Of a DNA stretch of 64,000 nucleotides, positions 9,101-15,414 are shown piece by piece; within the stretch, counting starts at the first letter, position 1, and each line of letters starts with the position of its first letter. Below the pieces are notes generated by a model, which saw only the letters and a list, made by a program, of their open reading frames with translations, did not search any database and was not told where the DNA came from. The stretch comes from Acidobacteriota bacterium (GTDB lineage Bacteria > Acidobacteriota > Holophagae > Holophagales > Holophagaceae). The position numbers and the translations under genes were made by a program. The stretch is from contig JACPYP010000016.1 of the NCBI GenBank assembly GCA_016195985.1, positions 248,001 through 312,000 of the forward strand, written 5' to 3'.

Positions 9101-9513
9101 GCCTCGATGCCGAGACCGGCGTGTTCATGCTGCTCTTTCTGGACCTCAGCCACGACGAGGCCAAGCGCGAAGGCCGTCTGCACACCACCGGGGACCTGGT
9201 GGAGGCCATCATCCACGGGGCGGTCAAACGCGTGCGCCCCAAGGCCATGACCGTCTTTGCCGCCTTCATGGGCCTGCTCCCGATCATGTGGAGCACGGGC
9301 ACCGGCGCCGACGTCATGAAACGCATCGCCGCCCCCATGGTGGGCGGCCTCGCCACCAGCTTCCTCCTCGAACTGCTCGTCTATCCCTCCATCTACTACC
9401 TCTGGAAGCGGAGGGAAGTCGTGGAGGGGCCGGTGACGGAAGCTGCTGGAACAGCCGGCGGCGATGCCTCCGCTGGGCCCTTCTCGAATCCATTGCCCGT
9501 CATCCAATCCTAG
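6145..9513 (+). CDS. cusA: Heavy-metal RND efflux pump (CusA/CzcA family)
   Basis: A 1122-residue inner-membrane proton antiporter exporting metal ions from periplasm or cytoplasm through the CusBC-like partners. The N-terminus shows the HME-RND start pattern (NIPLDALPDLSDTQVI). TM4 carries the proton-relay aspartate in VLVDGAIVEVENAYKK (D near residue 416). The porter region has DPAPFSMMETVI, where the second methionine corresponds to the metal-relay methionine of CusA. Twelve TM helices are expected, with clear clusters near residues 15-35, 345-540 and 930-1100. This methionine pattern supports monovalent copper/silver over zinc/cobalt. The ATG follows GGGGGAAGAG. The first YHS-like gene starts 8 bases after the stop, so it is probably on the same transcript. 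Confidence 0.92.
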   Translation: MSGNIAYDPEHPTFLQRIIRFSAENRWLVMAASAVLLAMSFWTMRNIPLDALPDLSDTQVIIYSKWDRSPDIVEDQVTYPIVTSLLGAPKVKAVRALSDFGFSYVYVIFEDGTDIYWARSRTLEYLSKITSSLPPGVQTSIGPDATSVGWVYQYALVDHSGKHSTDELRSLQDWFLRYSVQSTPGVAEVATVGGQARQFQVQVDPNKLAAYKIPIDSVIGAVKSANAEVGGRLVEYSGREYMVRGRGYVKSTRDLEQAVLKAENGTPVRLGEVATVSLGPEMRRGLTDLDGQGDVVSGIVVMRQGENALNVIERVKAKLAELKKGLPDGVEIVPVYDRSELIESAIKTVKHKLIEEMVVVSIIILVFLWHIPSALVPIITIPVSVALAFIPMYGIGQNANLMSLAGIAISIGVLVDGAIVEVENAYKKIEKWIEAGKPGSFYDVRLEALMEVGPSVFFSLLVVAVSFMPIFTLLDQEGRLFKPLAYSKNLAMAIAAILALTLDPAMRMMFARVEPFQFKPKWLAWTFTQVAVGKYYAEEKHPISVFLHRIYEGPCRFVVKHAKATLAVAVLLVLGTIPAFVSLGSEFMPPLNEGTLLYMPSTLPGLSQTEAQRILQVQDRLIRTVPEVERVFGKAGRADTATDPAPFSMMETVIILKPEEQWREKPRWFSSWAPGFVKSVLRPIWRDRITQEDIVAELDRVVKLPAIPNAWTMPIKARLDMLSTGIRTPVGLKINGADLETIQKVAVDAERVLSGVPGTRSAFAERTAQGYFLDFVLKRDQLARYGLSVEQANMLVMTAIGGDNQGMVYDGRARYPVNVRYARDYRESPDALKRVLVPTPGGAMIPMEEIAELKWANGPAMIRDENGQMNGYVLVDFDTSKFDVGTYVQHAKAAVEKDLKLPAGYSLTWSGQYENMIRVKERLKIILPITLVLIFGLLFANTKSAFKASIVMLAVPFSAIGAFWLLWALGYNMSIAVWVGLIALMGLDAETGVFMLLFLDLSHDEAKREGRLHTTGDLVEAIIHGAVKRVRPKAMTVFAAFMGLLPIMWSTGTGADVMKRIAAPMVGGLATSFLLELLVYPSIYYLWKRREVVEGPVTEAAGTAGGDASAGPFSNPLPVIQS

Positions 9514-9521
9514 GAGCTTCG

Positions 9522-9926
9522 ATGAAAACGATCACCACCCTCTTCCCCCTGCTGCTGCTTTCGGCCCTTCCGGCCCTCGCTCAGTGCGGATCTGGCCGCG
9601 GGGGGCACTCCGGCCATGGCGGTTCCGGGGACCATTCCGCCCACGTGCAGGAAGCTGAATCAAAAGGGAAGGCCACGAACACGATTTGTCCCGTCATGGG
9701 CCAACCCGTCAAGCCCGGGCGGGACCGGGAAGTGGTCGTTCGCGGGAATCACTACCTGGTCTGCTGCGATGGCTGCGGCCCGGAAATGTCCGAGCATGAC
9801 GACAAGTATCTGGATCCCGAGGGCAGGCCGCTCAATGATCCCAAGCGGAAGGCCCCAGAGGATCCGAAGCGCGCAGGGGAAAAGCCCGCGCCCAGCCCGC
9901 AGGGCCATGAAGGCCATCTGCACTAA
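9522..9926 (+). CDS. Exported YHS-like metal-binding protein 1 of the efflux operon
   Basis: A 134-residue protein with signal peptide (TTLFPLLLLSALPALAQ), a His/Gly-rich segment (GGHSGHGGSGDHSAHV), and a YHS/TRASH-like core: ICPVMGQPV, then VVVRGNHYLVCCDGCGPEM. The cysteines in that core suggest a periplasmic Cu or Zn site. The start at 9522 has TAGGAG upstream and lies just after the pump gene. A longer open frame extends back inside cusA but is only a shadow. The C-terminus ends in GHEGHLH, a second possible metal-chelating patch. It is the longest and most divergent of three tandem relatives. Confidence 0.78.
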   Translation: MKTITTLFPLLLLSALPALAQCGSGRGGHSGHGGSGDHSAHVQEAESKGKATNTICPVMGQPVKPGRDREVVVRGNHYLVCCDGCGPEMSEHDDKYLDPEGRPLNDPKRKAPEDPKRAGEKPAPSPQGHEGHLH

Positions 9927-10044
9927 GACGTTCTGCGACATCCGGGACCGCTTTTCCGGCCTCGTGATCCGCCACCAGCCTTTTCTCCCGGCCCAGGCCG
10001 TCTGCGAAGCCTGAGTCAATCCACAACCACCCTTAGGAGCCATC

Positions 10045-10278
10045 ATGCTCACGCCTTTCCTCGCCCTCTCCCTTCTGGCCGCGCCCGGCGCCAAGCCCGC
10101 TCCGGCCACCAACACGGCCTGCCCGGTGCTCGGCGGCAAGGTGACCGAGAAGTCCAAGACCGTCGCCGTGCGCGGCCGCGAGTACCGCATCTGCTGCGCG
10201 GGTTGCGACGCCAAGCTGTTGAAGGACCCCGACAAGTTCCTGGAAAAGGATGGCACTCCCAGGAACGCCAAGAAGTAG
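10045..10278 (+). CDS. Exported YHS-like metal-binding protein 2
   Basis: A 77-residue protein: a short signal peptide (LTPFLALSLLAAPGAKP), then the same core as its neighbours, NTACPVLGGKV, VAVRGREYRICCAGC and KDPDKFLEKDG. The Cys pattern is C-x(n)-CC-x2-C. TTAGGAG lies 7 bases before the ATG. It follows protein 1 by 118 bases and precedes protein 3 across a hairpin. The function is inferred as periplasmic metal capture or delivery to the efflux pump; YHS modules are known in copper chaperones and pumps. The stretch DPDKFLEKDG is identical to one in protein 3, indicating tandem duplication. Confidence 0.75.
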   Translation: MLTPFLALSLLAAPGAKPAPATNTACPVLGGKVTEKSKTVAVRGREYRICCAGCDAKLLKDPDKFLEKDGTPRNAKK

Positions 10279-10288
10279 GAGACCGGCC

Positions 10289-10323
10289 GGACCGCCCCGC
10301 GCCGGTTTGCCGCGGGGCGGTCC
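10289..10323 (+). terminator. Strong hairpin between YHS-like genes 2 and 3
   Basis: A perfect 13-bp inverted repeat (GGACCGCCCCGCG at 10289-10301, CGCGGGGCGGTCC at 10311-10323) with a 9-nt loop starts 10 bases after the stop of gene 2. No T-run follows. A TACAAT hexamer at 10325-10330 directly abuts it, so the site could end the efflux transcript or dampen read-through while gene 3 has its own promoter. Confidence 0.6.
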
Positions 10324-10354
10324 GCTACAATGGACCCACCCCACCGGAGGATCC

Positions 10355-10594
10355 ATGCTGCACGCCGCCCTGTTGACCTTCGCCGTCCTGGCCTCGCCCG
10401 CGGGCCAGGCGAAGCCGGCCACCAATGTGAAAGACCCCGTCTGCAAGATGGATGTGAACGCCAAGTCCGCCACCGTGGTGGTGCGAGGCCAGGCCTACCG
10501 CGTGTGCAACAAGCACTGCGGAGAGGCCCTCCAGAAGGACCCCGACAAGTTCCTGGAGAAAGACGGCAGCGTGAAGGCCGAAAAGAAAAAGTAG
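10355..10594 (+). CDS. Exported YHS-like metal-binding protein 3
   Basis: A 79-residue protein: signal peptide (HAALLTFAVLASPAGQA), then NVKDPVCKMDVNAKS, which is the classic YHS opening DPVCxM, then VVVRGQAYRVCNKHCGEAL and KDPDKFLEKDG, ending in a lysine-rich tail. Its cysteine arrangement (C, then C-x3-C) differs from the CC-x2-C of proteins 1 and 2, so the three may differ in metal affinity. The ATG at 10355 is chosen because CCGGAGG lies 5 bases upstream; an earlier in-frame ATG at 10250 overlaps gene 2 and lacks a signal peptide. A TACAAT at 10325 may supply a separate promoter. Confidence 0.75.
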   Translation: MLHAALLTFAVLASPAGQAKPATNVKDPVCKMDVNAKSATVVVRGQAYRVCNKHCGEALQKDPDKFLEKDGSVKAEKKK

Positions 10595-10702
10595 CGATTG
10601 GTCGCGTTCACCGAAGGTGTTTATCGCGCAGCAGCAGCGCGATTCTTTTCCTTCGGATCCACGACGCTTGTATGAAGCCAAGGGCGACGAACCCAGAAAT
10701 GA

Positions 10703-11161
10703 TCACAAGACACGCAGGCCATCATCCCATCCATCATCACCGTCCGAACTCCCTTCGCCGCCACCCCAACTCCATTCTCCTGGGTCTTCTTCGGGGTCAT
10801 CAAAGGAAGTTGACTTAAAGGCTCCCTGGTTGTAGATGACTCCGTTGTTTGAGAATTGGTACCAATTGGAGGAAAGATTATAAATTTCGACATGTGTTAC
10901 GTCGGGATCCGATACGTCAACATATCGAATGTACCCTGCGGTTCCATCGACTTCAAATCTACTGCCATCGGTGAAGTTCACCAATCCAAACCGCCCTTCA
11001 CTTGATATCGATGAATTAAGGACTTCAAACGGAGGGCGGCTTGTAAAGGACAGCATGAATTGTAGATCGATTTGATCTGGAATAATGGGCTTGATTTGTA
11101 TGTTTTGAGCGGCAATATAACTTGAGATCAGGGCAAAAGAAAGGGTAAGCATTTTCCTCAT
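10703..11161 (-). CDS. Exported protein of unknown function with acidic Gly-rich tail
   Basis: I do not recognise this 152-residue protein. It starts with a signal peptide (LTLSFALISSYIAAQ). The middle is rich in beta-prone residues and aromatic pairs (RFGLVNFTDGSRFEV, SSNWYQFSNNGVIYN). The last 30 residues are a low-complexity acidic/Gly/Trp tail (DDPEEDPGEWSWGGGEG and onward). The DNA is visibly AT-richer than the flanks, with many A/T third codon positions. It lies 14 bases downstream of the 334-residue gene on the same strand, so the two form an operon. A secreted or surface role is inferred only from the leader. Confidence 0.65.
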   Translation of the reverse strand: MRKMLTLSFALISSYIAAQNIQIKPIIPDQIDLQFMLSFTSRPPFEVLNSSISSEGRFGLVNFTDGSRFEVDGTAGYIRYVDVSDPDVTHVEIYNLSSNWYQFSNNGVIYNQGAFKSTSFDDPEEDPGEWSWGGGEGSSDGDDGWDDGLRVL

Positions 11162-11175
11162 GCATCACCCTTGGT

Positions 11176-12180
11176 TTAGTGAGCTGAACTAATTATGTTT
11201 CTATTGGAATGGAGCTTTCCATTTTCGTCTGGCCAAAGCACAATATCGTGGGTTCTTATTTGATGAATTTCTTCAACGCTTGCGCCCTTGATGCCGATAT
11301 GCATTATGTAGTAGTGTTTGGTTGATTTGTGGATATTCGAGGCTGTTGGATCTGATGGTTCTTCATTGCGTAATAAGTGCTCGGGCAATGCCTGATGCAG
11401 GGCAAATGAGACAAAAAATCGGGTCCCCAAACTGGGCATGATAAATATCTCATCTGCCTGGGGGAAAGGGATTGTATTGCCAGGGTGGTACTTCTCGTTT
11501 TCCGATAGTATTCTTGAGACCCAAGGTGTCTGGATCTCCGTAATGGATGCGTCCGTTTCGTCGAGAAGAAGCATTTTGCCATTATTGGATGAATAAATAA
11601 GGATGGTTGTTCCGTTTCTTGCAATGGTCAATCTCGTCCACTCGGATACCGTTTCACCGTTTGGATATGCAATCTCTTTTGTGCGTGTTTTCAATTTTGT
11701 GTCATAAATCTCAACTAAATTGGCTGGGCGCCCCAGGAGTATCTCAAGGTTGTTGTCGCCCTTGACCCATCGAACAGCCCCACCGAATGGATGGACCGCA
11801 TCCAAAGGCAGACTGTGCTGCATCCACCGATCCTTATCCACCGTGTAAATTCCATCCTTTTCGCTGATGGCCCATATGGATCCATTCCGGTATACGGGAA
11901 AGGCCAAATTGAGGCCAGGCTCGGGATGTGGAACATTTATTGATGTTGTTAGTCTTAGGCCATTTGATGTCGTCGGCTCGAAAAGCAATATCTTGTCTTT
12001 TCGGGACACTGAAAGTTGTTTGCTATCGGAGGAATAACTGATTTCGCTCAGCCCAGCGAAAGCATCTACAGTCGCGCGCCGAAAAGCAGGCATCTGAGGA
12101 TGTTGAAGACTTTGTCCCCATCCGTAAGGAAATTTAAATATGGATAATAAAATGATCAATGAGTAATATCGTCGATTCAT
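11176..12180 (-). CDS. Exported beta-propeller-like protein of unknown function
   Basis: A 334-residue protein with a signal peptide (YYSLIILLSIFKFPYGWGQ). The rest alternates short beta-prone segments with polar turns, e.g. EISYSSDSKQLSVSRKDKI, LAFPVYRNGSIWAISEKDG, RLTIARNGTTILIYSSNNG, much like the blades of a six- or seven-bladed propeller; no catalytic motif stands out. The ATG at 12180 is preceded by AGAGGGGAAG. A longer frame reaching 12810 runs through the NUDIX gene and is discarded. Base composition is AT-rich against GC-rich flanks, which suggests acquisition. It is first in a two-gene operon with the 152-residue protein. The propeller assignment is inference. Confidence 0.68.
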   Translation of the reverse strand: MNRRYYSLIILLSIFKFPYGWGQSLQHPQMPAFRRATVDAFAGLSEISYSSDSKQLSVSRKDKILLFEPTTSNGLRLTTSINVPHPEPGLNLAFPVYRNGSIWAISEKDGIYTVDKDRWMQHSLPLDAVHPFGGAVRWVKGDNNLEILLGRPANLVEIYDTKLKTRTKEIAYPNGETVSEWTRLTIARNGTTILIYSSNNGKMLLLDETDASITEIQTPWVSRILSENEKYHPGNTIPFPQADEIFIMPSLGTRFFVSFALHQALPEHLLRNEEPSDPTASNIHKSTKHYYIMHIGIKGASVEEIHQIRTHDIVLWPDENGKLHSNRNIISSAH

Positions 12181-12212
12181 CTTCCCCTCTTTTAATGGTG
12201 AATATGAGTCCA

Positions 12213-12240
12213 AAGTTAGTGGTTGGCATGGCCCTGTCAA
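12213..12240 (-). promoter_or_regulatory. Candidate sigma-70 promoter of the AT-rich two-gene operon
   Basis: On the minus strand a consensus -35 TTGACA (12240-12235) is followed after 16 bases by TAACTT (12218-12213), about 30 bases upstream of the ATG at 12180. The -10 box is weak (3 of 6), so only the -35 is strong. Confidence 0.4.
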
Positions 12241-12326
12241 GTCTGGCCAGGGGAGCCGGGTGGCTATCGCAAAAGACTCACTTGAGGGAGCCAGCGATGA
12301 GAGGGCGGGCGGGAACTGGGTACAGG

Positions 12327-12962
12327 CTAGTCGCGCACCGGAGCGACGTCCGCGCGCTTCAACAGGTCCAGCCAGGCCTTGAGGACGAAGGCCGTGGCGC
12401 CCCAGAGGGGGGCCTGGGGCAGTTCCAGGCGGGGCACTTCCAGGGCCAGGCCATGGCGTTCCAGGCGCTCCGTGGTCCAGGGGGCGTCCATCAGGGGCGC
12501 CAGGGGCAGCATGAGCACCTGCTCCAGCTCCCGGTCCAGGCGGAAGCGGGGCTCCGGAACCTCCCAGCGGAAGAAGACCGGCGTGAACCGGACGCGGGCC
12601 TTGGCCACGCCGTCGGGGAAGCAGCCCAGCTCCCAGAGGCCTTCGGCGATGCCGATCTCTTCGGCCACTTCGCGCCGGGCCGTGGCAGGCAGATCCCGGT
12701 CGCGGGGCTCCACCATGCCGCCGGGCAGAGCCAGCTCTCCGGGATGGTGGGGGGCGCCGAAGCCGCGCTGCACCAGCACGATCTTTTTCGCCCCTTCGGC
12801 ATCGCCCCATAGGAGGACGCCCACGGCCGCGCGGCGCGGATCGTCCGGAATGCGGGCGCTGATCTTGTGGGGGCTGGGCCCCAGCTGGGCCAGGCGAAGG
12901 CTTTCGGTGATGCGCGCCCAGGGCAGGGCGGGCGCCTCTTCCGGAGGGCGCCAGGCGCTCAC
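12327..12962 (-). CDS. NUDIX hydrolase, CoA-diphosphatase (NudL/YeaB) type
   Basis: A 211-residue cytoplasmic hydrolase of nucleoside-diphosphate-linked substrates. The NUDIX box is intact: GGMVEPRDRDLPATARREVA followed by EEIGI, which gives the G-x5-E-x7-RE-x2-EE-x-G pattern. The preceding ELALPGG and the spacing match the CoA pyrophosphatase subgroup, so CoA or its derivatives are the probable substrates. Translation starts at GTG 12962, overlapping the TGA of the upstream stringent-response gene in a GTGA tetranucleotide, so the two are translationally coupled. There is no sign of truncation. Confidence 0.82.
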   Translation of the reverse strand: MSAWRPPEEAPALPWARITESLRLAQLGPSPHKISARIPDDPRRAAVGVLLWGDAEGAKKIVLVQRGFGAPHHPGELALPGGMVEPRDRDLPATARREVAEEIGIAEGLWELGCFPDGVAKARVRFTPVFFRWEVPEPRFRLDRELEQVLMLPLAPLMDAPWTTERLERHGLALEVPRLELPQAPLWGATAFVLKAWLDLLKRADVAPVRD

Positions 12963-15205
12963 TTGACCTTCCCGAAGACCGAGCCCTTCACCCGTTCCAC
13001 GGTGTAGACGCCGCGGATGCGGCGCAGGCTGGCCATGAGTTCCACCAGGTGGGCCCGGTCACGCACCCGCAGGGCGATGTGGAAGAGGCCGGCGCCCTCC
13101 TCCGTGGCCGAGCCGTGGAAGCGCTGCACGTTGATGCCCACGCGCTGGATGCCTTCGGAGATGGCAGCCACCATGCCAGGGCGGTCCTCGGTGGTGAGGG
13201 CGATCTCGGTGTCGTAGAGTTCGGCGCCGTGCTTGCCCCAGGCCACGTTGACGCGGCGTTCGGGGTGCAGGGTGGCAGTGTTGAGCTGGGGGCAGTCCGC
13301 CCGGTGGATGGCCGTGCCGCGAGTGCGGGTGATGTAGCCCACCACTTCGTCGCCCCAGATGGGCTTGCAACAGGCCGCCAGCGCGTAGAGGATGCCCGTG
13401 GTGTCGCCGACCACCACGGAATCCAGCAGGTTCGAGGTGTTCTCCTTGGGTTTGGCCCGTTCGCGTTCGGGCACCAGCGGCTCGATGAGCTTGTGGACCG
13501 TGAGCCGGCCAAAGCCCAGGGCTGCGTAGGCCGCTTCCCAGCTGGCCAGCTTCAGTTCCGCGAGGCGCGCATCCAGCTTGGCCTGGGCTTCGGAGTCGTC
13601 CAGGCGCACGCCCATGCCGCGGGCCTCGCGCTCGAGGCGCTCCCTCCCCTGGACGATGGCGTGGGCCCGCTCCTCCTCGCGGATGAAGGCCTGGATGCGG
13701 CTCTTGGCACCGGCGGATTTCACGAAGGTGAGCCAGTCGCGGCTGGGCTTGTGATCCGGGCGCGTGAGGATCTCCACGCGGTCGCCGTTCTGGAGGACGT
13801 GCTTCAGGGGCACGATGCGCCCGTTCACCTTGGCGCCCACGCAGCGGTGGCCCACCTGGGTGTGGATGGCGTACGCGAAGTCCACCGGCGTGCTGTTTTC
13901 CACCAGGCTGCGGAGGTCGCCTTTTGGCGTGAAGACCTGGATGCGGTTGAAGGTGAGTTCGCCGCGGAGGTTGGCCACCAGATCGCGGCTGTCCTGGGCG
14001 TCCTGGTGCAGCTCGACCATGCGGCGCAGGAAGGACACCTGGTTGATCTCCAGGCGGTTGGCGATGCGCCCGTCCTTGTAGGTCCAGTGGCTGGCGATGC
14101 CCGCCTCGGCATGGACGTGCATCTCTTCCGTGCGGATCTGCACCTCGAAGAGGTCGCCGGAACTCATGAGCACGGTGGTGTGGATGCTCTGGTAGCCATT
14201 TTCCTTGGGCAGGCTGATGTAATCCTTGAACTTGCCCGGCACGGGCTTGAAGAGGCCGTGCACAAGGCCTAGGGCCGTGTAGCAGCTGGCGCGGTCGGGG
14301 CAGATGATGCGGTAGGCGAGCCAGTCGTGGATGTCTTCGAAACCCTTGGCCTGGGTGCCCATCTTCTTCCAGATGCCGTAGAGGTGCTTGATGCGGCCGT
14401 AGACCTGGGCGGCGATGCCCTGCTGGCGCAGGATAGCCTGCATGGAGCCGTGGATCTCCTGGATGGTGCCCGACAGCTTGGCGCGCTTGGCCTCCACGGC
14501 GTTGCGCAGGCTTTCGTACTGGTTGGGCTCGAGCTGGCGAAAGGCCAGATCCTCCAGTTCAAGGCGCACCACGCCCATGCCCAGGCGGTTGGCCAGGGGG
14601 GCGTAGAGCTCCAGCGTCTCCCGGGAGATGCGCCGGCGCTTCTCTTCTTCCATCACGCCCAAGGTCTTCATGTTGTGCAGCCGGTCCGCCAGCTTCACCA
14701 GCAGCACCCGCACGTCCTTGCCCATGGCCACCAGCAGCTTGCGGACGTTCTCGGCGTTCAGCAGATGCTTGTCCGTGAAGGCCAGCTTGCTCATCTTGGT
14801 GAGGCCGTCCACGATCTCCGCGATCTCCTCGCCGAACTGGGCCCGCACCTGGGGCAGGGTCATCAGGGTGTCTTCCACCACGTCATGCAGCATGCCGCAG
14901 GCCACGCTTACGGCGTCCAGGCGCCAGTCCGCCAGGCTCTGGGCCACGGCCAGCGGGTGGAAGAAGTAGGGTTCCCCGCTCTTGCGGATCTGGGTGTCGT
15001 GCATGTCCCGGCCCACGGTGAAGGCCCGGTGCAGCAGCGCGATGTCGCCGTTGGGGTGGTGCTGGAGGAAGGCCCCCTTCACGCGATCGAAGGCGCCATC
15101 CAGCGTGAGACAGCCGTCCCCATCACAAGCGGAGCCTTCCCCCTCGCGGAGGATCGGTTCCGGGGCTTTCCCAGACACGGCCATGTCCGAGTGTCGCGCA
15201 TGCAT
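12959..15205 (-). CDS. spoT: Bifunctional (p)ppGpp synthetase/hydrolase (RelA/SpoT homologue)
   Basis: A long RSH protein (about 748 residues) with every expected domain. The HD hydrolase contains MLHDVVEDT (HD near 107-108) and LADRLHNMKTLG. The synthetase domain has YGIWKKMG, DWLAYRIICP and PGKFKDYISLPKENGYQSIH. The TGS domain begins FTPKGDLRSL and contains TPVDFAYAIHT. The C-terminal helical and ACT domains end in VYTVERVKGSVFGKVK. Both catalytic halves look intact, so it should make and degrade (p)ppGpp. The start is uncertain: ATG 15205 is used, with ATG 15184 and an upstream start at 15313 also open; none has a strong ribosome-binding site. It is transcribed divergently from the hybrid kinase at 15415 and coupled to the NUDIX gene. 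Confidence 0.88.
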   Translation of the reverse strand: MHARHSDMAVSGKAPEPILREGEGSACDGDGCLTLDGAFDRVKGAFLQHHPNGDIALLHRAFTVGRDMHDTQIRKSGEPYFFHPLAVAQSLADWRLDAVSVACGMLHDVVEDTLMTLPQVRAQFGEEIAEIVDGLTKMSKLAFTDKHLLNAENVRKLLVAMGKDVRVLLVKLADRLHNMKTLGVMEEEKRRRISRETLELYAPLANRLGMGVVRLELEDLAFRQLEPNQYESLRNAVEAKRAKLSGTIQEIHGSMQAILRQQGIAAQVYGRIKHLYGIWKKMGTQAKGFEDIHDWLAYRIICPDRASCYTALGLVHGLFKPVPGKFKDYISLPKENGYQSIHTTVLMSSGDLFEVQIRTEEMHVHAEAGIASHWTYKDGRIANRLEINQVSFLRRMVELHQDAQDSRDLVANLRGELTFNRIQVFTPKGDLRSLVENSTPVDFAYAIHTQVGHRCVGAKVNGRIVPLKHVLQNGDRVEILTRPDHKPSRDWLTFVKSAGAKSRIQAFIREEERAHAIVQGRERLEREARGMGVRLDDSEAQAKLDARLAELKLASWEAAYAALGFGRLTVHKLIEPLVPERERAKPKENTSNLLDSVVVGDTTGILYALAACCKPIWGDEVVGYITRTRGTAIHRADCPQLNTATLHPERRVNVAWGKHGAELYDTEIALTTEDRPGMVAAISEGIQRVGINVQRFHGSATEEGAGLFHIALRVRDRAHLVELMASLRRIRGVYTVERVKGSVFGKVK

Positions 15206-15414
15206 CACCGCGATGCCAGATGGAAGTATGGAAGACAGGGCAGATCTGTGGAAGGAGGGCAAGCGGTGCCGCCAGCAGGGCGCCGGGGAACTCCGCAACG
15301 CCTGGAAAATCATTCATCCGCCTCCAGCCGCCGATGAACCCGGGAGCCCCCCCTCGATGCGGGCCGCATCCTGCAACTGCCCGCGACGCTCGTCCTTCTC
15401 CCATGAGGAATGTC

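Noticed and set aside
7246-9507. 753-residue minus-strand open frame antisense to cusA
   Set aside because: Composition is HGDE-rich with no domain; cusA on the plus strand is unmistakable.
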